A stretch of 12,962 nt of DNA from an uncultured beta proteobacterium (GTDB lineage Bacteria; Pseudomonadota; Gammaproteobacteria; Burkholderiales; Rhodocyclaceae), in NCBI GenBank assembly GCA_903917505.1, contig CAIXAY010000036.1, positions 1 to 12,962 on the forward strand. The letters are read 5' to 3'. The position numbers and the translations under genes were made by a program. Under the pieces are notes generated by a model. The model ran no database searches. It was not told the DNA's origin and saw only the letters and a program-made list of their open reading frames with translations. Shown piece after piece: positions 1 to 7,645 of the stretch. The first letter of the stretch is position 1; each line of letters starts with the position of its first letter.

Positions 1-42
1 CAACCCCGGCGCAACCCCCGTTTCATCCTTCTCTTTCAGCAT
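1..42 (-). CDS. Start of an unidentified ORF, possibly the transposase/OrfA of the inserted element (partial)
   Basis: Only the first 14 codons are present, MLKEKDETGVAPGL, running off the left edge. The ATG at 42-40 is preceded by AGGAG at about 53-49 with a 6-nt spacer, a strong initiation signal, so translation here is credible. It lies about 67 nt inside the presumed element end, where a transposase first frame would be expected. Fourteen residues are too few to assign a family, and they do not resemble a typical IS3 OrfA N-terminus that I recognise. The direction is the same as flgK, so transcription from the flgK promoter would read into it. Confidence 0.4.
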   Translation of the reverse strand, partial: MLKEKDETGVAPGL

Positions 43-60
43 TTCAAACTCCTTTTTCCA

Positions 61-87
61 GACACGGTTTTACCCCAAATTCGTGTC
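61..87 (-). repeat. Short inverted repeat in the leader of the inserted element
   Basis: GACACG at 61-66 and CGTGTC at 82-87 are perfect 6-bp complements separated by 15 nt. They lie between the presumed element end and the Shine-Dalgarno of the partial ORF. A hairpin here could limit translation from incoming transcripts, a common device in insertion sequences, but it is short and may be coincidental. Confidence 0.35.
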
Positions 88-109
88 CAGAAAAATAGGG
101 GCCGGTTCA

Positions 110-1902
110 GGAATCGTCGGGCCCGCATAGACCGTCGATACGCCGCCGACCGAAACCGAAATATTGGCGCCGGCCGGAACGCCGGTTAGCGTCAGCGTAT
201 TGCCGGCACTGTTGTAGGTCAGCGTAACGCCGCCCGCGGGCAGCGCGGGAGTCCCGAAGCCAAGCATGGTGCTGCCGGACGATATCGTTCCGGTACCGGT
301 ATTGGCGCTCGAAGCACTGGTCATGATCGGCATCGCGGCAGCAACCAATCGGGCGTCGGCGGCTATGCTGGGATTGACCGCGATATCCTTGGCCGCGTCG
401 CGGGTCGGTTCGATGATGAAGGAATCGCCGCTGGCGATCGTTCCCGAGGCCAGCTAAAGCGTAAAGCCCTCGCTGCTGGCCACGGTCGACGACAGCGTTG
501 CCAGGTTCGCGTTGCTCCACTGCGTGTTGTCCGACAAGCGCGTCAGCGAATAATTGGTGCCGTCGTAGGCCAGACGATAGTCGGAGCTGGTCAGATTGGT
601 GTAGAAATTGGCACCGTTGGCCGCCGGACTGGAAATCTGAGTCGATGCGCCGGCCGCGACGGTCGCCCCGGTCAGCGTCAGGTTCTCGGTCGCCGGAACG
701 GCGGCCTGCAGGGCCGCCAGCGTTGCGCCGGTCCAGGCGGTTCCGTCCGACTGGCGGGTCAGGGTGTAGAGCGTACCGGCGGCATTCAAGGACAGGGAAT
801 AGCTTCCCGCGATCGGCGGCGGCGTCACGAAAGAGGCCGAGACAGTCGCCGGCGTGACGGCACTGTTGCTGCCGTTGGCGATCACCTTCGGTTGCGGCAC
901 CGTGAAGAAATTGGCGGCGAAATTGGCATTCCCGGTCGACTGTCCGAGCAGGTCCTGCCCGAGCCCGTTCTGCGCGTTGAAGGTCAGCGCCAGCGAGGCC
1001 GCGTTGCGGCCGAGATCGTTGGCAATCTGATCGAGCGAGCCGCTTCTGAAACTCAAGAGCCCGCCCAGACTCCCGCCGGTGATCAGTGACTCGGGCAGCT
1101 CCTGTGAACCGGTCGCGGTTTTCAGGCCGACGGCGATGCGCGACGGATCGGCGGACGAAGGCAGGGCCGTCATGGCCATCGCCTGCGTATTGATCACCAG
1201 CTGCTGCCCGTTGCCGATGTAGACGTTATAGGTGTTGTCGGAGTTGGTCGTCGTCGTCACTTTGACCAGCTTGTTCAGTTCAAGCACCAGCTGATCGCGC
1301 TGATCGAGCAGGTCGTTCGGCGGCTGGTTGTTCGACGATTGGGCGACGACGATATTCTTGTTGAGATTGGCGATCTGCTGGGCGTAGGAATTGATCGTCG
1401 CAACCGATGTGGTGATTTGCGTGTTGACGCCGTCGTACATCTGGCTGACCTGATCGTTCAAGCTTTGAAAGCGCGCCGCCAGAGCTTGCGCCGAAGAAAT
1501 CATGGCCTGACGGGAGGACAGCTGGGACGGATTGGCCGACACTTGCTGGACGCCGGTGAAGAAGTCCTGCAGCGCGGGAGTCAATCCCGACGTGGTATCG
1601 GCCAGCATGTTGTCGATCTGCTGGATCTGGGTGTAGTAGGTGTCAAGCGAGCTGCTTTGTGTCTGCGCCGTATTGACCTGGCCCGACAGGAAGCTGTCGT
1701 ACATGCGCACGATCGTCGACACATGCGTGCCCTGGCCGACATAGCCCGACCCGGTCAGCATCGCCACATTGCTCGACTGTATCGTGCTCTGCCGGTTAAA
1801 GCCCGCCGTATTGGCATTGGTGATGTTGTGCTCGGTCGTCTGCAGACCCAGCTGGGCGGCCTGCAGGCCGGTGATTCCGGTGTTGATGATTCCCATTCCC
1901 AT
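110..1902 (-). pseudogene. flgK: flgK, hook-filament junction protein 1 (HAP1), disrupted by an amber codon and an insertion
   Basis: FlgK forms the first junction layer between hook and filament. The ATG at 1902 is chosen because CAGGAG (1916-1911) lies 8 nt upstream; a GTG at 1911 is too close to that site. The N-terminus MGMGIINTGITGL and the rod/hook-family anchor HNITNANTAGFNRQ (residues 25-38) are canonical. After residue 482 (ending SSEGFTL) there is an in-frame TAG at 456-454. The same frame then continues with clear FlgK sequence, LASGTIASGDSFIIEPTRDA, for about 114 codons to AGPTIP, where a foreign end begins at about 109. The C-terminal D1/D0 part, needed for assembly and FlgN binding, is absent from the window. 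Two related 55-codon segments lie in the variable middle. FlgK cannot be made full length as read; the TAG alone could be a sequence error, the insertion less likely so. Confidence 0.9.
421..807 (-). repeat. Internal duplicated segment in the FlgK variable domain
   Basis: Two protein segments of about 55 codons, encoded at about 807-643 and 585-421, share the pattern Y-x-L-T-R-x-S-D-x-T-x-W, then L-A-x-L and a conserved E-x-x-T-L block. Examples are YTLTRQSDGTAW in the first copy and YSLTRLSDNTQW in the second. They look like diverged copies of one beta-rich module in the surface-exposed D2/D3 region. The amber codon falls in the second copy, opposite a Thr of the first, which suggests the lost residue was Ser or Thr. 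Confidence 0.6.
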
Positions 1903-1910
1903 GGATAACA

Positions 1911-1916
1911 CTCCTG
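1911..1916 (-). promoter_or_regulatory. Ribosome binding site of flgK
   Basis: CAGGAG on the minus strand, 8 nt before the ATG at 1902. It fixes that ATG as the start rather than the GTG at 1911, which touches the site, or the ATG at 1896. Confidence 0.7.
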
Positions 1917-1926
1917 TTCCATGACG

Positions 1927-1953
1927 CTAACGGCAAATTTGCCGAAAAATTGA
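1927..1953 (-). promoter_or_regulatory. Sigma-28 (FliA) promoter of flgK
   Basis: On the minus strand TCAA (1953-1950) is followed after exactly 15 nt by GCCGTTAG (1934-1927). The known sigma-28 consensus is TAAA-N15-GCCGATAA, so both boxes and the spacing fit with few mismatches. The site sits in the 52-bp flgJ-flgK gap and predicts transcription starting near 1920, just ahead of the flgK ribosome site. A FliA-dependent promoter for flgKL in addition to the hook operon promoter is well known in other bacteria. Confidence 0.75.
1931..1944. repeat. 14-bp perfect palindrome in the flgJ-flgK gap
   Basis: CGGCAAATTTGCCG is a perfect palindrome overlapping the spacer and -10 box of the flgK sigma-28 promoter. 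A 15-bp relative with one extra central A lies upstream of flgA at 9279-9293. It could be an operator, or a by-product of the GCCG box. There is no T-run on the minus side fitting a terminator after flgJ. Confidence 0.6.
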
Positions 1954-1963
1954 GGCTGGCCTG

Positions 1964-2905
1964 CTAGGTGGTCAATGCCTGCCGTAGCGTGTTGCCGTTA
2001 ATGATCCGATTGAGCTTGTCGGCGTACAGCGGGTCGGTCGCATAGCCCGATTGTTGCAGCGAACGGGCGAACTGCGTTCCATCGCGCTGACCGAGCACGC
2101 CGGAAAAGCGGGAATTGCTGCGCAGAAGATTCGCGTAGTCGTTGAACGATTCGGAATAGGAACCGTAAACGCGAAACTTCTCGTTCGAGGTCTGCGCGAC
2201 GCCGTTCACGTATTCGGTGGTCTGCGCGTCGACCGTAGGCCCTCGCCAGTTTCGCCCGGCCTTGACGCCAAAGAGGTTGTAGCTCGGCGAACCATCCGCC
2301 GCGCGCATTTCGCTCTTGCCCCAGCCGCTCTCGAGCGCCGATTGTGCGACGAGGAATTGGGCCGGCACGCCGATGGCATCGGCCGCCTTGACCGCGTGCG
2401 GCCAGACGCGATTGACAAATTCGTTGGTGCCGGCGCTCGCGGGCGATGACGCGGATTCCTTGCCGGCAGCCGAGACGCCATGGCGGACACGTTCGGCGCC
2501 ACCGCTCGGCAGGGTGGCAGAATTTGCCGGCTGCCGCTGCAGCAAGCCTGACTGCAACTCGTCGAGCGAAGATGCCGGATCGACCGGCGCGCCGGCGGCC
2601 AGGTTGCGCCCCAACTGCTGCTCGATCAGCTTGGCAAAACCGATCGTGCCGCGCGCCGAAAGATTCTGGGCCAGCTGCTGATCCATGATGGACGTGAAGA
2701 AACGCGTCTGGTCGTTGTCCAGCAAGCCGTCCTGCGGCGTCGCGTCGCGCATGCTCTTGAGCATCATTTGCACGAGCATGCCCTCGAACTGCTGCGCCGC
2801 CTGTTTCAGTCCGCCCTGTGGATCCTGCTTGAGCTTGACGCGAAGATCCGCTGTCGTCCGGGGATCGAGGACGAATTGGTTGGCGTTGATGGCTTCGGCT
2901 TGCAT
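1964..2905 (-). CDS. flgJ: FlgJ, rod cap / peptidoglycan hydrolase
   Basis: Bifunctional periplasmic protein of 313 aa from the ATG at 2905. The N-terminal rod-cap domain (about 28-100) has the family blocks QQFEGMLVQMMLKSMRDATP and DQQLAQNLS. After a low-complexity linker (about 105-160), the C-terminal glucosaminidase-type domain (about 162-313) carries LVAQSALESGWGKSE, with the likely catalytic Glu192, and the NLFGVKAG block at 210-217. It cuts peptidoglycan so the rod can pass and caps rod growth. The start is uncertain: the frame is open to a TTG at 2971, and neither start has a clear Shine-Dalgarno. I prefer 2905 because the extension is GC-rich, unlike FlgJ, and the resulting length matches the family. 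The 106-bp gap to flgI is the longest in the operon. Confidence 0.9.
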   Translation of the reverse strand: MQAEAINANQFVLDPRTTADLRVKLKQDPQGGLKQAAQQFEGMLVQMMLKSMRDATPQDGLLDNDQTRFFTSIMDQQLAQNLSARGTIGFAKLIEQQLGRNLAAGAPVDPASSLDELQSGLLQRQPANSATLPSGGAERVRHGVSAAGKESASSPASAGTNEFVNRVWPHAVKAADAIGVPAQFLVAQSALESGWGKSEMRAADGSPSYNLFGVKAGRNWRGPTVDAQTTEYVNGVAQTSNEKFRVYGSYSESFNDYANLLRSNSRFSGVLGQRDGTQFARSLQQSGYATDPLYADKLNRIINGNTLRQALTT

Positions 2906-3011
2906 GAGCGAAGATAGAGCAAGTTCCGCGCCTGATATGCGGCCGTCAGACGGGCCGCCCCGCGCGCGCAACCGCGACTCTTGAACGACGCGGGAATCGC
3001 TGGAATCCGGC
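2906..3011. other. flgI-flgJ intergenic stretch, GC-rich, no clear signal
   Basis: This is the widest gap inside the flgB-K operon, 106 bp if flgJ starts at 2905. It contains alternating CG-rich runs around 2961-2970. I found no sigma-28 or sigma-54 boxes with correct spacing and no terminator-like hairpin with a T-run. Part of it may be the 5' end of flgJ if a TTG start is used. Confidence 0.4.
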
Positions 3012-4139
3012 CTAGATCACTTCCAGGTCTGCGCGCAATGCGCCGGCCGCCTTCATTGCCTGCAGTATCGACACCAGATCCTGCGGATTCGCGCCGAGCG
3101 CATTCATCGCCTTGACCACATCCGAGAGATTGACGCTGGCCTTCAATGTCTGCAGCGCGCCGCCAGCCTGCTTGATCTCGATGTCAGCCTGTGTGGTCGT
3201 GACCGTCTGGCCGGCGGCCAGCGCGTTCGGCTGGCTGACCTGCTGCTCGGTGTTGACCACGACGGACAGCGCCCCGTGTGCGACGGCGCAGGACTCGATG
3301 GTGACCGTCTGATTCATGACCACCGATCCGGTGCGCGGATTGACGATGATCTTGGCCATGGTCCGCATCGGCCGCACTTCGAGATTCTCGATACGCCCCA
3401 TGAAAGCGACCCGGGCGTTCGGCTCTTCCGGCGCATTGACACGAATCAGACGCCCGTCAACCGCTTGCGCCGTGCCCGCCCCCATCTCGCGGTTGATGAC
3501 TTCGACCACGCGCTGCGTCGTACCGAAATCGGTGTTGCTCATCTCATAGTGAACGAAGGCGCCCTGCCCGAGCGCCGTCGGCACCTCACGCTCGACTGTC
3601 GCCCCGCCGGAGATGCGGCCCGCGAGAAGATGGTTGATGACGACTTTGCTGCCGGCCGCCGCAGCGCCAACGCCGCCGACCATCAGATTGCCCTGCGCCT
3701 GGGCGTAAATCTGGCCGTCGGCGCCCTTCAGCGGGGTCATCACCAGGGTCCCGCCGCGCAGACTCTTGGCGTTGCCCATCGACGACACGGTCACGTCGAT
3801 CTGCTGGCCGACTCTGGCAAACGGCGGCAGGTTTGCCGTAATCATCACGGCGGCGACGTTCTTCAACTGCAGCGACTGCGTCGTCGGCAGGGTGGTGCCC
3901 AATTGCGCTAGCATGTTGATGATGCTTTGCGTCGTAAACGGCGTCTGCGTGGTCTGGTCGCCCGAACCGTCGAGACCGACGACCAGCCCGTATCCGACGA
4001 GCTGGTTGTTGCGCACCCCTTGCACCGAGGCCAGATCCTTGATCCGGTCGGCGTGCGCTGCGGTGGTGAAGAGCGGCAAGGCGCAACAGGCAATTATTGC
4101 CACCAGGCGTTGCAGTTTGCCGGTTTGTATGATGATCAC
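3012..4139 (-). CDS. flgI: FlgI, flagellar P-ring protein
   Basis: FlgI polymerises in the periplasm around the distal rod to form the P ring, the bushing in the peptidoglycan layer. The product is 375 aa, the normal size. It starts with a Sec signal peptide (hydrophobic core about 12-27, likely cleavage after TTAAHA at residue 30), and the mature protein opens with the family signature DRIKDLASVQGVRNNQLVGYG. The C-terminus (LVSILQAMKAAGAL...) is also typical. The start codon is GTG at 4139, supported by GAGGAG six nt upstream that overlaps the flgH stop, so translation is probably coupled to FlgH. FlgA is its assembly chaperone and is encoded at 9359-10060. Confidence 0.96.
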   Translation of the reverse strand: MIIIQTGKLQRLVAIIACCALPLFTTAAHADRIKDLASVQGVRNNQLVGYGLVVGLDGSGDQTTQTPFTTQSIINMLAQLGTTLPTTQSLQLKNVAAVMITANLPPFARVGQQIDVTVSSMGNAKSLRGGTLVMTPLKGADGQIYAQAQGNLMVGGVGAAAAGSKVVINHLLAGRISGGATVEREVPTALGQGAFVHYEMSNTDFGTTQRVVEVINREMGAGTAQAVDGRLIRVNAPEEPNARVAFMGRIENLEVRPMRTMAKIIVNPRTGSVVMNQTVTIESCAVAHGALSVVVNTEQQVSQPNALAAGQTVTTTQADIEIKQAGGALQTLKASVNLSDVVKAMNALGANPQDLVSILQAMKAAGALRADLEVI

Positions 4140-4145
4140 GTCAAG

Positions 4146-4151
4146 CTCCTC
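4146..4151 (-). promoter_or_regulatory. Ribosome binding site deciding the GTG start of flgI
   Basis: GAGGAG on the minus strand, 6 nt upstream of GTG 4139-4137 and overlapping the TGA of flgH (4152-4150). No ATG in this frame is as well placed, so the GTG start is well supported. Confidence 0.75.
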
Positions 4152-4812
4152 AGAACGGCAGCACGGACAGGAAGAATCGCGCCAGCCAACCCATGATCTG
4201 CGCTTCGCTGATCACGCCGCTTTCCTTGTATTCAATACGCGCATCGGCGACGTCCGCAGAACTGATCGTGTTCGCCGCATTGATGAAATACGGGTTGACG
4301 ATGCCCGAGAGCCGGATGTATTCGGTGCCCGCGCCGATGGAGACCTGCTTCTCGCCCGAGACCAGCAGGTTGCCGTTGGTCAATACTTCGATCACCGTGA
4401 CGGTGATGTTGCCGGTAAATACATTGTTGGCGGCGGCGTTGCCCTTGCCGTCAAGCGAGGTCGAGCTCTGCCCGGCGAGTTGCATTCCCTGGAATGACTT
4501 GCCCGGCAGGAGGCTGATCGGGCCCGCCGAAGCGCTGATGCTGGTGTCGCGGCTGGCCTTGGTATTCGACGAGGTCGACGCCGACGTGGTTTCGGTGATG
4601 GCGATCGTGATCGTGTCGCCGACGTAGCGGGCGCGCCGGTCTTCGAACAGCGTTCGCGAAACGCCGGCCTGATAGATGCTGCCGGTGGCGGCCAGATTCT
4701 CCTTGGGCGGCGCCGGGCGTGCGGTCATCGGCTGATGGACATTGGTCGGCGGTACCGTCGTACAGGCACCGATCGTCAATCCGGCAAGCATTAACAACAG
4801 CCAGTTTTTCAT
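4150..4812 (-). CDS. flgH: FlgH, flagellar L-ring lipoprotein
   Basis: FlgH forms the outer-membrane L ring. The product is 220 aa with a lipoprotein signal peptide: MKNWLLLMLAGL then lipobox TIGAC, with Cys17 the lipidated residue. The mature part has the family blocks LFEDRRARYVGDTITIAI near residues 55-72 and GNLLVSGEKQVSIG, ending YKESGVISEAQIMGWLARFF. Two adjacent ATGs (4815 and 4812) are possible. GAGG at 4821-4818 lies 5 nt from the second but only 2 from the first, so 4812 is chosen. The gene follows flgG by about 10 nt and overlaps the flgI ribosome site at its 3' end. Confidence 0.95.
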   Translation of the reverse strand: MKNWLLLMLAGLTIGACTTVPPTNVHQPMTARPAPPKENLAATGSIYQAGVSRTLFEDRRARYVGDTITIAITETTSASTSSNTKASRDTSISASAGPISLLPGKSFQGMQLAGQSSTSLDGKGNAAANNVFTGNITVTVIEVLTNGNLLVSGEKQVSIGAGTEYIRLSGIVNPYFINAANTISSADVADARIEYKESGVISEAQIMGWLARFFLSVLPF

Positions 4813-4822
4813 CATCGCCTCA

Positions 4823-5605
4823 CTACAGTTGCGTCAGGCGCGCCAGCATCTGGTCGGAGACCGACACCACCTTGGAATTCATCTCATAGGCGCGCTGGGT
4901 TTGGATCATGTTCACCAGTTCCTCGGCGACATTGACGTTCGATGTTTCGACGTAGCGCTGGTTGAGCACGCCGGCGCCGTTGGTTCCGGGCGTGCCCGCC
5001 GTCGGCGTGCCGCTCGAGGCGGTTTCCAGATAGAGGTTCTCGCCAACGCTTTCAAGACCGCCGACGTTGATGAAGGTCGCCACCTGTATGGTGCCGATCT
5101 GGGTCGTCGCCGCCGTCCCCGGCTGCGTAACTGTAACGACGCCGTCATTGGAAATGGTGAGCGTCAAGGCGTTGGCCGGAATCGTGATGCTCGGCTGCAA
5201 AGGGTAACCGCTCGAAGTCACGACCTGGCCCTGATTGTCCTTCTGCAGCGATCCGTCGCGCGTATATGCGGTCGTTCCGTCAGGCAACAGAATCTGCAAG
5301 AAGCCGGCGCCGTTGATGGCGACATCGAGGTCGTTGCCGGTTTGCTGCAGCGAACCCTGGGTGTGAATGCGCGCGGTGGATATGGGCCGTACGCCGGTGC
5401 CCAGCTGCAAGCCGGAGGGGATCTGCGTGGTCTGCGAAGACTGCGCTCCGGGCTGGCGCAGGGTCTGATAGAGCAGGTCCTCGAACACCGGGCGGGCGCG
5501 CTTGAAACCGTTGGTGCTGACGTTGGCCAGATTGTTGGCGATCACGTCCAGGCTGGTTTGCTGGGCATCCAGGCCGGTACGGGCAATCCAGAGGGAACGG
5601 ATCAT
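4823..5605 (-). CDS. flgG: FlgG, distal rod protein
   Basis: FlgG makes up the distal rod that crosses the P and L rings. The 260-aa length is exactly that usual for the family. The N-terminus [16 protein letters not shown] and the rod-family motif [19 protein letters not shown] (about 20-38) are canonical. The central block has the usual [13 protein letters not shown] pattern. The C-terminus [20 protein letters not shown] followed by [10 protein letters not shown] is the coiled D0 helix. The start ATG at 5605 has CAGGAC about 7 nt upstream, just after the flgF stop. Export would be by the flagellar type III apparatus, and no signal peptide is present. Nothing in it is unusual. Confidence 0.97.
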   Translation of the reverse strand: MIRSLWIARTGLDAQQTSLDVIANNLANVSTNGFKRARPVFEDLLYQTLRQPGAQSSQTTQIPSGLQLGTGVRPISTARIHTQGSLQQTGNDLDVAINGAGFLQILLPDGTTAYTRDGSLQKDNQGQVVTSSGYPLQPSITIPANALTLTISNDGVVTVTQPGTAATTQIGTIQVATFINVGGLESVGENLYLETASSGTPTAGTPGTNGAGVLNQRYVETSNVNVAEELVNMIQTQRAYEMNSKVVSVSDQMLARLTQL

Positions 5606-5618
5606 GTGTTTTGTCCTG

Positions 5619-6362
5619 TCAGGCGTTCATCGAAAGAATCTGGCTGGCCTTGCCGTAGTTCGCTTCGGCGGTCTGCAACAGCTGCATTTGCGTCTCGAAC
5701 TGCCGGGCGACGCTGATCATGTTGACCATGGCATCCACCGGATTGACGTTGCTTCCCTCCAGGGTTTGGGAAGCCAGCTTGACGTTTTCGTCGACATCGG
5801 CGGCGGTGCCGCTCTTGGTGCGAAAGAGCCCGTCGTCGCCGCGCACCAGCTGATTTTCCGGCGGATTGACGAGCTTCAGGCGTCCAATGATGTTGACATT
5901 ATTCGGAGTCCCGAACAGCGGCACTGCGGAGACCGTCCCGTCGGCTGAAATGGTGATGCTGTTGTCGGGCGGAATGGCGATCGGACCGCCACTGCCAAGT
6001 ACATTCAAACCGCTCGGGGTCTGCAATTGGCCGTTGGCGTTAACCTGCAGATTGCCGGCCCGCGTATAGGCTTCATTTCCGTCCGGAGTCTCCACCGTAA
6101 TCCAGCCGGCACCGAGAACGGCCACGTCGAAGGGACGCCCGGTCGCCGTCATCGGGCCTTGATCGAAGACATTGCCTACCGACGCGTCGACAACGAGAGC
6201 GCGGGTCGGCGCACCTTCGCCCTGGACCGGCACCGCGCGGAATCTGTTTTCCGTGGCCCGGTAGCCGATCGTCGATGCATTGGCGAGATTTTGCGCGATA
6301 CCCGCCTGCCGCAAGAAAGCGTGTTTGGCGCCACTCATGGCCGTGTAGATCAGTCGATCCAT
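5619..6362 (-). CDS. flgF: FlgF, proximal rod protein
   Basis: FlgF is a proximal rod subunit. The product is 247 aa, a typical length. It begins [20 protein letters not shown], with the rod-family anchor [14 protein letters not shown] (about 23-36), a central [13 protein letters not shown] block, and the C-terminal [20 protein letters not shown] helix that packs into the inner rod tube. The start at 6362 has only a weak ribosome site (GGA), and the 35-bp gap from flgE is the second-widest in the hook-basal-body block. It was separated from its paralogue FlgG by the [12 protein letters not shown]-terminus and the shorter length. Confidence 0.95.
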   Translation of the reverse strand: MDRLIYTAMSGAKHAFLRQAGIAQNLANASTIGYRATENRFRAVPVQGEGAPTRALVVDASVGNVFDQGPMTATGRPFDVAVLGAGWITVETPDGNEAYTRAGNLQVNANGQLQTPSGLNVLGSGGPIAIPPDNSITISADGTVSAVPLFGTPNNVNIIGRLKLVNPPENQLVRGDDGLFRTKSGTAADVDENVKLASQTLEGSNVNPVDAMVNMISVARQFETQMQLLQTAEANYGKASQILSMNA

Positions 6363-6397
6363 AATGTCATTCCAGCCGGATCAGTCTGAATTCACGC

Positions 6398-7630
6398 CTA
6401 TTGCAAACTGACCAGGGTCTGCATGATCTGATCCTGCGTTTTTATGGTTTGCGCATTGGCCTGGTAATTGCGCTGCTGCGTAATCAAATCGACCAGTTGC
6501 GCCGTCAAATCGACATTGGATTCCTCGATCGACGAGGACTGCAGGACACCGCGACTTCCGGTCCCTGGCGCGCTGACCAATTCCGGCCCGGAGACCGAAC
6601 TGAGCGCCCACTGATTGTTCCCCAGAGACTGCAAGCCGTTGGGGTTCGTGAAGGAGGCCAGCACGATTTGTCCGAGAGCCCGTGACTGGCCATTGCTGTA
6701 GTTCCCCTCGACCACGCCGTCGGAGCCGACGTTCACCCCTGTCAGGCTGCCGGTGGTGTATCCGCCCTGGGTCAATTGATTGACGCTCGAGGCGCTGCCA
6801 TATTGCGTGCTGCCGGTGAAATCGATCTTCCCCGGCGACCACGGACTGGCGGCGCCCGTCGTCAGCGCCCACGAGGGCAGCACAACCGGCATCGCCGTGG
6901 TCAACACGCCTGACGTGTTGTAGGTCAGATTACCGAGGCTTTGCGGCGTTGCGCCGTCCATGGTCGCCTGGACATTCCACGGGCCGCCTGCGGCCGTTCT
7001 GACAAAATACATTGTCATGGTGTGCGAAACGCCGAGCGTGTCATACACCGACAGGGCCGTCGAATAATTGTAGGTATTGGGGTTGGCGAAATTGAAAGGC
7101 GTTGTCGTCGGAACGCCCTGCGTCGAATCGAGATTCACCAGGGCCGAAATATTTCCCGACAGGGGGTCGCTGGTCGCGCGCGGCTGTATCTGGCTTGACG
7201 ACAGTTGCAGATCGACCGGGTTGGATACCGAAATCGTCCCGGTGGCATCGGCCGGATAACCCGTCACCCGCATGCCGGTGTCGTTGATGATGTAGCCGGC
7301 GTTATCGAGATGGAATTGGCCGTTTCTGGCATAGCTGATCGTCCCGTTCAGATCCATGCGGAAAAAACCGCCGCCATTGATCGAAATATCGAGCGGGTTG
7401 TTGGTCGCCGTGATGTTGCCCTGGCTGAAGTTTTGCTGCACGGCCGAAACCGTGCTGCCGATACCCACCTGAGACGCACCGGCGCCGGAAAGTGAATTGG
7501 CGAAGACATCGGCAAAATGCACGTCCGCCGATTTGAAGCCGACGGTGTTGGCATTGGCAATGTTGTTGCCGACCACATCGAGTGCCTGTGAAGCGGAGTT
7601 CAGTCCGCTCAAACCCTGTTGGAATGACAT
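6398..7630 (-). CDS. flgE: FlgE, flagellar hook protein
   Basis: FlgE polymerises into the hook, the universal joint linking rod and filament. The product is 410 aa, in the usual range. N-terminal MSFQQGLSGLNSASQALDVV and anchor GNNIANANTVGFKSADVHF (about 22-40) form the D0/D1 start. A variable region of several hundred residues follows. The C-terminal half has the diagnostic ALGQIVLASFTNPNGLQSLG block and ends with SSIEESNVDLTAQLVDLITQ then QRNYQANAQTIKTQD. The ATG at 7630 is preceded by AGGAG with about 6 nt spacing, in the 15-bp gap after flgD. Hook completion is the checkpoint that releases FlgM. Confidence 0.97.
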   Translation of the reverse strand: MSFQQGLSGLNSASQALDVVGNNIANANTVGFKSADVHFADVFANSLSGAGASQVGIGSTVSAVQQNFSQGNITATNNPLDISINGGGFFRMDLNGTISYARNGQFHLDNAGYIINDTGMRVTGYPADATGTISVSNPVDLQLSSSQIQPRATSDPLSGNISALVNLDSTQGVPTTTPFNFANPNTYNYSTALSVYDTLGVSHTMTMYFVRTAAGGPWNVQATMDGATPQSLGNLTYNTSGVLTTAMPVVLPSWALTTGAASPWSPGKIDFTGSTQYGSASSVNQLTQGGYTTGSLTGVNVGSDGVVEGNYSNGQSRALGQIVLASFTNPNGLQSLGNNQWALSSVSGPELVSAPGTGSRGVLQSSSIEESNVDLTAQLVDLITQQRNYQANAQTIKTQDQIMQTLVSLQ

Positions 7631-7645
7631 GTTTTTCTCCTGCCT

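Larger units (their letters stand above)
1..109 (-). mobile_element. Probable left end of an insertion sequence inserted in flgK (partial)
   Basis: Reading leftward on the minus strand, recognisable FlgK coding sequence stops at about 110. The sequence then begins TGAACCGGCCCC, a GC-rich end opening with TG as in many IS3-family elements. A leader of about 65 nt follows, with a short inverted repeat, then a strong Shine-Dalgarno and an ATG at 42 whose frame runs off the window. This is the expected layout of an IS left end. The flgK frame reads a dozen non-FlgK residues into it and stops at TAA (70-72). The other end, the target duplication and the transposase body are outside the window, so the family is only a guess and a non-IS rearrangement cannot be excluded. 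Confidence 0.6.

Noticed and set aside
70..348. A separate 92-residue gene after the flgK amber codon
   Set aside because: Same frame as flgK and FlgK-like up to the junction. The final residues come from the inserted end, and there is no independent start signal.
1339..1908. 189-codon open frame on the plus strand opposite flgK
   Set aside because: Antisense shadow of a well-supported FlgK coding region; no ribosome site or family features.
1931..1944. Palindrome as an intrinsic terminator for flgJ
   Set aside because: The minus strand has no T-run after it; the T-run precedes it. Its position fits the sigma-28 promoter better.
4742..5716. 324-codon open frame on the plus strand
   Set aside because: It mirrors flgG, flgH and flgF on the other strand. 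Composition is Arg/Gly/His-rich as in GC-rich shadow frames, and there is no recognisable domain.
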